A stretch of 9,407 nucleotides of DNA, taken from the NCBI GenBank assembly GCA_964455095.1, contig CAYVUV010000255.1, forward strand, positions 1 through 9,407, given 5' to 3'. Under the pieces are notes generated by a model that saw only the letters and a list, made by a program, of their open reading frames with translations, did no database searches and was not told the DNA's origin. This stretch comes from CAYVUV01 sp964455095 (GTDB lineage Bacteria > Desulfobacterota > Binatia > HRBIN30 > CADEER01). Of the stretch, positions 6,793 through 9,407 are shown piece after piece (the stretch's first letter is position 1; every line of letters begins with the position of its first letter). Both the position numbers and the translations under genes were made by a program.

Positions 6793-6821
6793 GTGATATT
6801 GCATTGACGGTGCAAAAACAA
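6793..6821 (-). promoter_or_regulatory. Candidate tetR promoter, leaderless start
   Basis: On the minus strand, TTGTTT (6816-6821) and TATCAC (6793-6798) are separated by exactly 17 bases. The GTG start at 6785 comes seven bases after the -10 box, so transcription would begin at or next to the start codon. No Shine-Dalgarno sequence precedes that GTG, which agrees with a leaderless message. The hexamers match the consensus only partly (3/6 and 4/6). Confidence 0.4.
6794..6820. promoter_or_regulatory. Candidate TetR operator palindrome
   Basis: The core TTGCA-n7-TGCAA (6799-6815) extends outwards as an imperfect palindrome with 8 of 10 matching positions per half-site (TGATATTGCA against the inverse of TGCAAAAACA). 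It is centred at 6807 between the divergent tetR and GST-like genes. The core exactly fills the -35/-10 spacer of the candidate tetR promoter and overlaps the -35 of the candidate promoter of the other gene, where a bound dimer would block both. Confidence 0.5.
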
Positions 6822-6832
6822 TCAGGCATACG
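6804..6832 (+). promoter_or_regulatory. Candidate promoter of the GST-like gene
   Basis: TTGACG (6804-6809) is followed after 17 bases by CATACG (6827-6832). The -35 is good and the -10 weak. The -35 box lies within the palindrome. Confidence 0.35.
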
Positions 6833-6881
6833 AACCTCGCGCCACTACACCGCACCGCGCCCATCTCCAGGGAGAGCCGTC

Positions 6882-8003
6882 ATGTCGTCAGCCAACCGCG
6901 CCGTCGAGCGCGACGTCTACTTCCGTTTCTACGCCGCCGAGGTCTCGTACTTCTCCGCCAAGGTGCGCCCGGCGCTGCGCTACAAGCGCGTGCCGTTCGT
7001 CGAGATCCTGGCGACGCCCAAGGCTTTCCGCGAGGTGATCCGGCCGCGCACCGGGCTGGCGTTCATCCCGATCGTGGTGACGCCCGAGGACGAGACGTGG
7101 CAGGACACCAGCGAGATCCTCGACGCGCTCGAGGCGCGCTTTCCCGCGCCGCCGCTCTACCCTGCGTCGCCGGTGCAGCGCGTGCTCGCCTATCTGTGGG
7201 AGCTCTACGCCGACGAGGCCCTCATCATCCCCGCCCTGCACTACCGCTGGAGCTATCCGGAGAGCGAGGCCAAGGCGCGCGCCGACTTTGCCGCCAGCAA
7301 TGGCGAGCCGGCGTTGGCGCAGCGCTTCGCCGATCGCATGAGCGGCTTTCTCCCCGGCGTCGGCGTATTGCCCGAAACGATTCCCGGCATCGAGGCGCAC
7401 ACGCGCGATCTGCTCGACCTGTTCTCCAGCCTGCTCGCCGACCAGCCGTACCTGCTCGGCGGGCGGATGTCGCTGGCCGATTGCGCGCTGATGGGGCCGC
7501 TCTACCCACATCTGTACCTGGACGCCGTGCCCGGCAGGCTGCTGCGCGAGCGCGCGCCGCTCGTCTGCCACTGGATCGAGCGCATGAATCACCCCGATCC
7601 CGATGACGCCGGCACCTGGCTGCCCGACGATGCGCTGGCGCCGACCATGCGGCCGCTGCTGCAGCTCATCGGACGCGACGCCATCCCGCTGATCCTCGAC
7701 AGCGTGCGCGCCTTCGAAGCCTGGGCCGACACGGCGCCGCACGACGGCGACGAGTTGCCGCGCGGCATCGGCATGCATCGCGCCGCCTGGCGCGGCGTCA
7801 GCTTCGAGCGCTTCACCAGCTCGTACACGCTGTGGATGGTGCAGCGCTCGCTGGACGCTTACACGCGCCTGACGCCGGCCGAGCGCGCCGCGGTCGACGC
7901 GGCGCTGCGCGGCACCGGCTGCGACGCGCTGTTCGCCTATGCCCCACGCCACCGGCTGGGCAAGCGCGACTTCAAGGTCGTGTTCGAGGAGCCGGACCGG
8001 TAA
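6882..8003 (+). CDS. Glutathione S-transferase-like protein with long C-terminal extension
   Basis: This 373-residue protein starts at the ATG at 6882, behind AGGGAGAG; the in-frame codons back to 6804 overlap the operator and promoter and are not used. Residues 10-87 form a GST N-terminal thioredoxin fold. VSYFSAKVRPALRYKRVPFVEI has a Ser25 in the usual catalytic Ser/Cys/Tyr region, and IPIVVTPEDETWQDTSEILDALEARF is the family's P-x-V...D/E-S/T-x-x-I segment that binds glutathione. The helical C-terminal domain contains YLLGGRMSLADCALMGPLYPHLY (190-212), the usual N-capping box. About 140 further residues follow, where a standard GST of 200-240 residues would stop, with conserved-looking WRGVSFERFTSSYTLWMVQRSLDAY (303-327). 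The TetR neighbour suggests induction by a substrate or stress compound. Confidence 0.87.
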   Translation: MSSANRAVERDVYFRFYAAEVSYFSAKVRPALRYKRVPFVEILATPKAFREVIRPRTGLAFIPIVVTPEDETWQDTSEILDALEARFPAPPLYPASPVQRVLAYLWELYADEALIIPALHYRWSYPESEAKARADFAASNGEPALAQRFADRMSGFLPGVGVLPETIPGIEAHTRDLLDLFSSLLADQPYLLGGRMSLADCALMGPLYPHLYLDAVPGRLLRERAPLVCHWIERMNHPDPDDAGTWLPDDALAPTMRPLLQLIGRDAIPLILDSVRAFEAWADTAPHDGDELPRGIGMHRAAWRGVSFERFTSSYTLWMVQRSLDAYTRLTPAERAAVDAALRGTGCDALFAYAPRHRLGKRDFKVVFEEPDR

Positions 8004-8088
8004 CGGGCTCCCTCAGGCCCTGACCTCGGGGTCACGCGAATCCGCTGAAACCTCGAGGGAGATTCTCCGCGCCCACTTCGAAAGCGGC

Positions 8089-8123
8089 GCGCGCGCCGCG
8101 GGGTGGTTCACCGCAGCGCGCGC
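8089..8123. terminator. GC hairpin between convergent genes
   Basis: GCGCGCGC-C-GCGG (8089-8101) pairs with CCGC-A-GCGCGCGC (8111-8123) over a 9-base loop with one mismatch. It lies between the plus-strand GST-like gene and the minus-strand secreted-protein gene. There is no T tract on either side, so an intrinsic terminator is only a possibility. Confidence 0.3.
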
Positions 8124-8139
8124 GGCGCGTGGGACGAGC

Positions 8140-8608
8140 CTACTGGCCTTTCTGGCCTTTGGCTTTGACGACGGGGAGGGAGAAGCCGGACGTCGAGGTA
8201 AAAGCGCCGGCGACGAAGGCGCTGCAGGAAACCTTTCCGCCTGGAAGGACTGAAATTCGCGCCGAGCCGCGGAATAAGGGCGCAACCATGCTGGTTGCTC
8301 CAGGAAGGTCTTGGAGACCTTGAGTTACCACGGTGGCGGTTTCGCCGGAGGCGAGCGCCAGACCAATCACCGATGCGCCCACCGAAGCGCCGGTCGGGTC
8401 AAATGCTTCAACCGCAAGCGTGGTTCCGGTGTGGGCGGTGCACATGAAGCCAGTGCCGGTGTTTCCGTTGTTGATCACGCCCGGTACGACCCAGACGCCC
8501 TTGTAGCCCGCCGGTGGCGGATCGCTGATGCCGGCGCGGACCGGGGTGTTAGCGAACGCGAGCACGACCGCGATTAGTACCCCCCCCCACAATTGAACGG
8601 TTGCGCAT
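8140..8608 (-). CDS. Secreted protein of unknown function, start separated by G9 frameshift
   Basis: The long frame (8140 to about 8592) encodes a beta-rich, Gly/Thr/Val-rich protein with two well separated Cys (FMCTAH and VSCSAF) that could form a disulfide. No known domain was recognised. Within this frame only a TTG (8592) is available as start, without a ribosome-binding site. One frame away, an ATG at 8608 has AAGGGAGA seven bases upstream and reads MRNRSIV before a run of nine G (8580-8588). With nine G, translation from it stops after 19 residues at TAA (8549-8551). With eight G it would run straight into the long frame and give a textbook signal peptide (MRNRSIVGGVLIAVV..., cleavage after PVRA) and a 155-residue product. 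The gene is therefore frameshifted, phase-variable or misread here. Confidence 0.7.
8580..8588. other. Homopolymer of nine C (G9 on the coding strand)
   Basis: Nine identical bases lie seven codons into the minus-strand gene that starts at 8608, within its signal-peptide coding part. The number present puts ATG and body in different frames. Confidence 0.85.
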
Positions 8609-8616
8609 GATGTCGT

Positions 8617-8621
8617 CTCCC
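8617..8621 (-). promoter_or_regulatory. Ribosome-binding site for the ATG at 8608
   Basis: On the minus strand GGGAG (within AAGGGAGA, 8616-8623) stands about eight bases before the ATG at 8608. It is the main reason for taking that ATG as the original start despite the frame break. Confidence 0.6.
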
Positions 8622-8790
8622 TTCGCGTTGGGCAACCACCTGGGTCACCAGTTGTTATTGAGAACAGAGTACAGTCGCTATCACTGCGGTGACGGAATTT
8701 TCAATCGAATACCGTCCGACATAAACCGCCGCAGCCTCCGTTGACCGGCCGCCACCGCTCGCAGCCGCTGCCTGAAAAGCCGGGATTCTG

Positions 8791-8824
8791 CACCACTGAG
8801 GACACCGAGGACACAGAGAAGACA
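8791..8824. repeat. Short GAGGACAC-type direct-repeat tract
   Basis: CACTGAGGACACCGAGGACACAGAGAAGACA is built of near-copies of GAGGACAC at roughly 9-10 base spacing. On the minus strand it yields a spurious SVSSVSSVV-like peptide in an open frame that has no other sign of coding. Similar tracts occur in intergenic DNA of many environmental genomes (from memory). The rest of 8609-8893 shows no clear gene. Confidence 0.45.
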
Positions 8825-8893
8825 GGGCCTGAGGTGAAGGAGAATGGGCGATCTTGAGATTGCCACCGCGCCGGCAGGGGGTTATCTAAGACC

Positions 8894-9151
8894 ATGCGCC
8901 AGACGATTCGAGTGGCAGTCTCCCTCCCCCAGCCCGTAGTTGAAGCGATGGACGAGCTCGCCGAACAACGCGGCGAGAGTCGCAGCCACTTCATCGCTGC
9001 TCTTCTTTGCCGCGTGGCGTCGACCAAGCGCGACCGCGAGATCACCGCGGAGATCGACGCGCTCTTCAGCGATCCCGCGATCGCAGCCGAGCAGAGGGAA
9101 ACCGCCGAGTCGTTTCTCAGCATCAGTCCATGGCACACGGAGAAGCCGTAA
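8894..9151 (+). CDS. Ribbon-helix-helix antitoxin (MazE/CopG-like)
   Basis: This 85-residue protein begins TIRVAVSLPQPVVEAMDELAEQRGESRSHFIAALL. The beta strand with alternating residues, helix A, a G-x-S/N-R turn and helix B define the RHH DNA-binding fold (about 4-42). The remaining charged helix (STKRDREITAEIDALF) and the tail with WHTEKP would be the toxin-wrapping part. The antitoxin presumably dimerises on its own promoter and neutralises the MazF-type toxin whose start lies inside its last codons (22-base overlap). No strong ribosome-binding site is visible, and a divergent promoter in 8609-8893 could not be defined. The frame is intact. Confidence 0.85.
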   Translation: MRQTIRVAVSLPQPVVEAMDELAEQRGESRSHFIAALLCRVASTKRDREITAEIDALFSDPAIAAEQRETAESFLSISPWHTEKP

Positions 9152-9407
9152 TCCGGCAGGGCGACGTATTCTGGGTGCGATTTGCCGGCCAACGCCGCTC
9201 CGAGCCTTGGGGCCGTCGCCCGGCGGTTGTGCTCCAGCACGATCGGCTCAACCAGAGCAAACTCAACACCGTAGTCGTGCTCGCCGTCACGACGAACCTC
9301 CAGCTTGCAGGTTAGCGAGGCAACGTTCGCTTGCGTAAGGGCGAAGCGAACCTCCCGCAACCCAGCGTCGTCAACGTCACGCAAGTTCAGACGATCGACC
9401 GCGCGCG
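9130..9407 (+). pseudogene. MazF/PemK-like endoribonuclease toxin, amber-interrupted and cut by window end
   Basis: From the ATG at 9130 the frame reads VIRQGDVFWVRF, then RRSEPWGRRPAVVLQHDRLN and NTVVVLAVTTNLQLA. These are the hallmark strands of MazF/PemK toxins: G-D-V-(Y/F)-W-V, G-x-R-P-x-V-V-L-Q with the catalytic Arg, and V-x-x-x-T-T-N. A TAG follows at 9313-9315 after only 61 residues, where intact members have about 110. After it the same frame continues as RGNVRLRKGEANLPQPSVV and NVTQVQTIDRA to the window edge, which is the expected second half (GNV..., S-V-V-N-V-(T/S)-Q) at the expected spacing. The toxin is thus broken by a nonsense codon, not by a frameshift. GGAGAAG at 9139-9145 stands before an ATC at 9151, where relatives often start (M-I-R-x-G-D), so the ancestral start may have changed too. 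Confidence 0.8.

Noticed and set aside
6888..7952. 354-codon open frame on the minus strand
   Set aside because: It is antisense to the GST-like gene, whose domain motifs and start site are clear.
8701..9384. 227-codon open frame on the minus strand
   Set aside because: It is antisense to the antitoxin and toxin and contains the SVSSVSSVV-type peptide produced by the short direct-repeat tract.

Overview
The window is about 9.4 kb of GC-rich bacterial DNA with ordinary bacterial gene structure: short intergenic gaps, ATGA/GTGA stop-start overlaps and Shine-Dalgarno starts. The gene content is a D-aminoacylase-type amidohydrolase, a YkgJ Cys-cluster protein, an ACAD10/11-like phosphotransferase, periplasmic thioredoxins, a large GST-like protein and an exported protein of unknown function. 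This fits a Gram-negative soil or environmental bacterium of proteobacterial or former 'deltaproteobacterial' type (for example Binatota-like). The taxonomic guess rests on general resemblance only and is weak.

Layout. (1) 1-653: C-terminal part of an N-acyl-D-amino-acid deacylase-like amidohydrolase. (2) 719-843: a compact intergenic element of three hairpins (repeat family A). (3) 888-2750: three co-directional genes, YkgJ protein, phosphotransferase and a small helical protein of unknown function; the last two overlap. (4) 2802-4690: a complete-looking IS1182-type insertion sequence (2831-4558) with an intact DDE transposase on the minus strand. Its left flank is half of a family-A hairpin, while its right flank is half of a different hairpin repeat (family B). 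(5) 4758-5917: two overlapping exported thioredoxin-fold genes, TlpA-like WCxxC and redoxin-like CxxC. They are bracketed by family-B repeats at 4559-4690 and 5976-6130. (6) 6180-8003: a TetR regulator and a large GST-like gene, divergently arranged around a palindrome that sits inside overlapping candidate promoters. (7) 8140-8608, minus strand: a secreted protein whose start and signal peptide are put out of frame by a run of nine G. (8) 8894 to the window end: a ribbon-helix-helix antitoxin and a MazF/PemK toxin, the toxin interrupted by an in-frame amber codon.

The known gene families here do ordinary jobs: peptide or amide hydrolysis, a small-molecule kinase fold, periplasmic thiol redox, and GST chemistry under a local repressor. 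I see no convincing new multi-gene defence or biosynthetic system. The most informative signals are structural: the mismatched hairpin halves flanking the IS, the G9 frameshift that separates a ribosome-binding site and signal peptide from their protein, the amber-interrupted toxin, and the tetR promoter whose 17-bp spacer is itself a palindrome directly upstream of an apparently leaderless GTG start.
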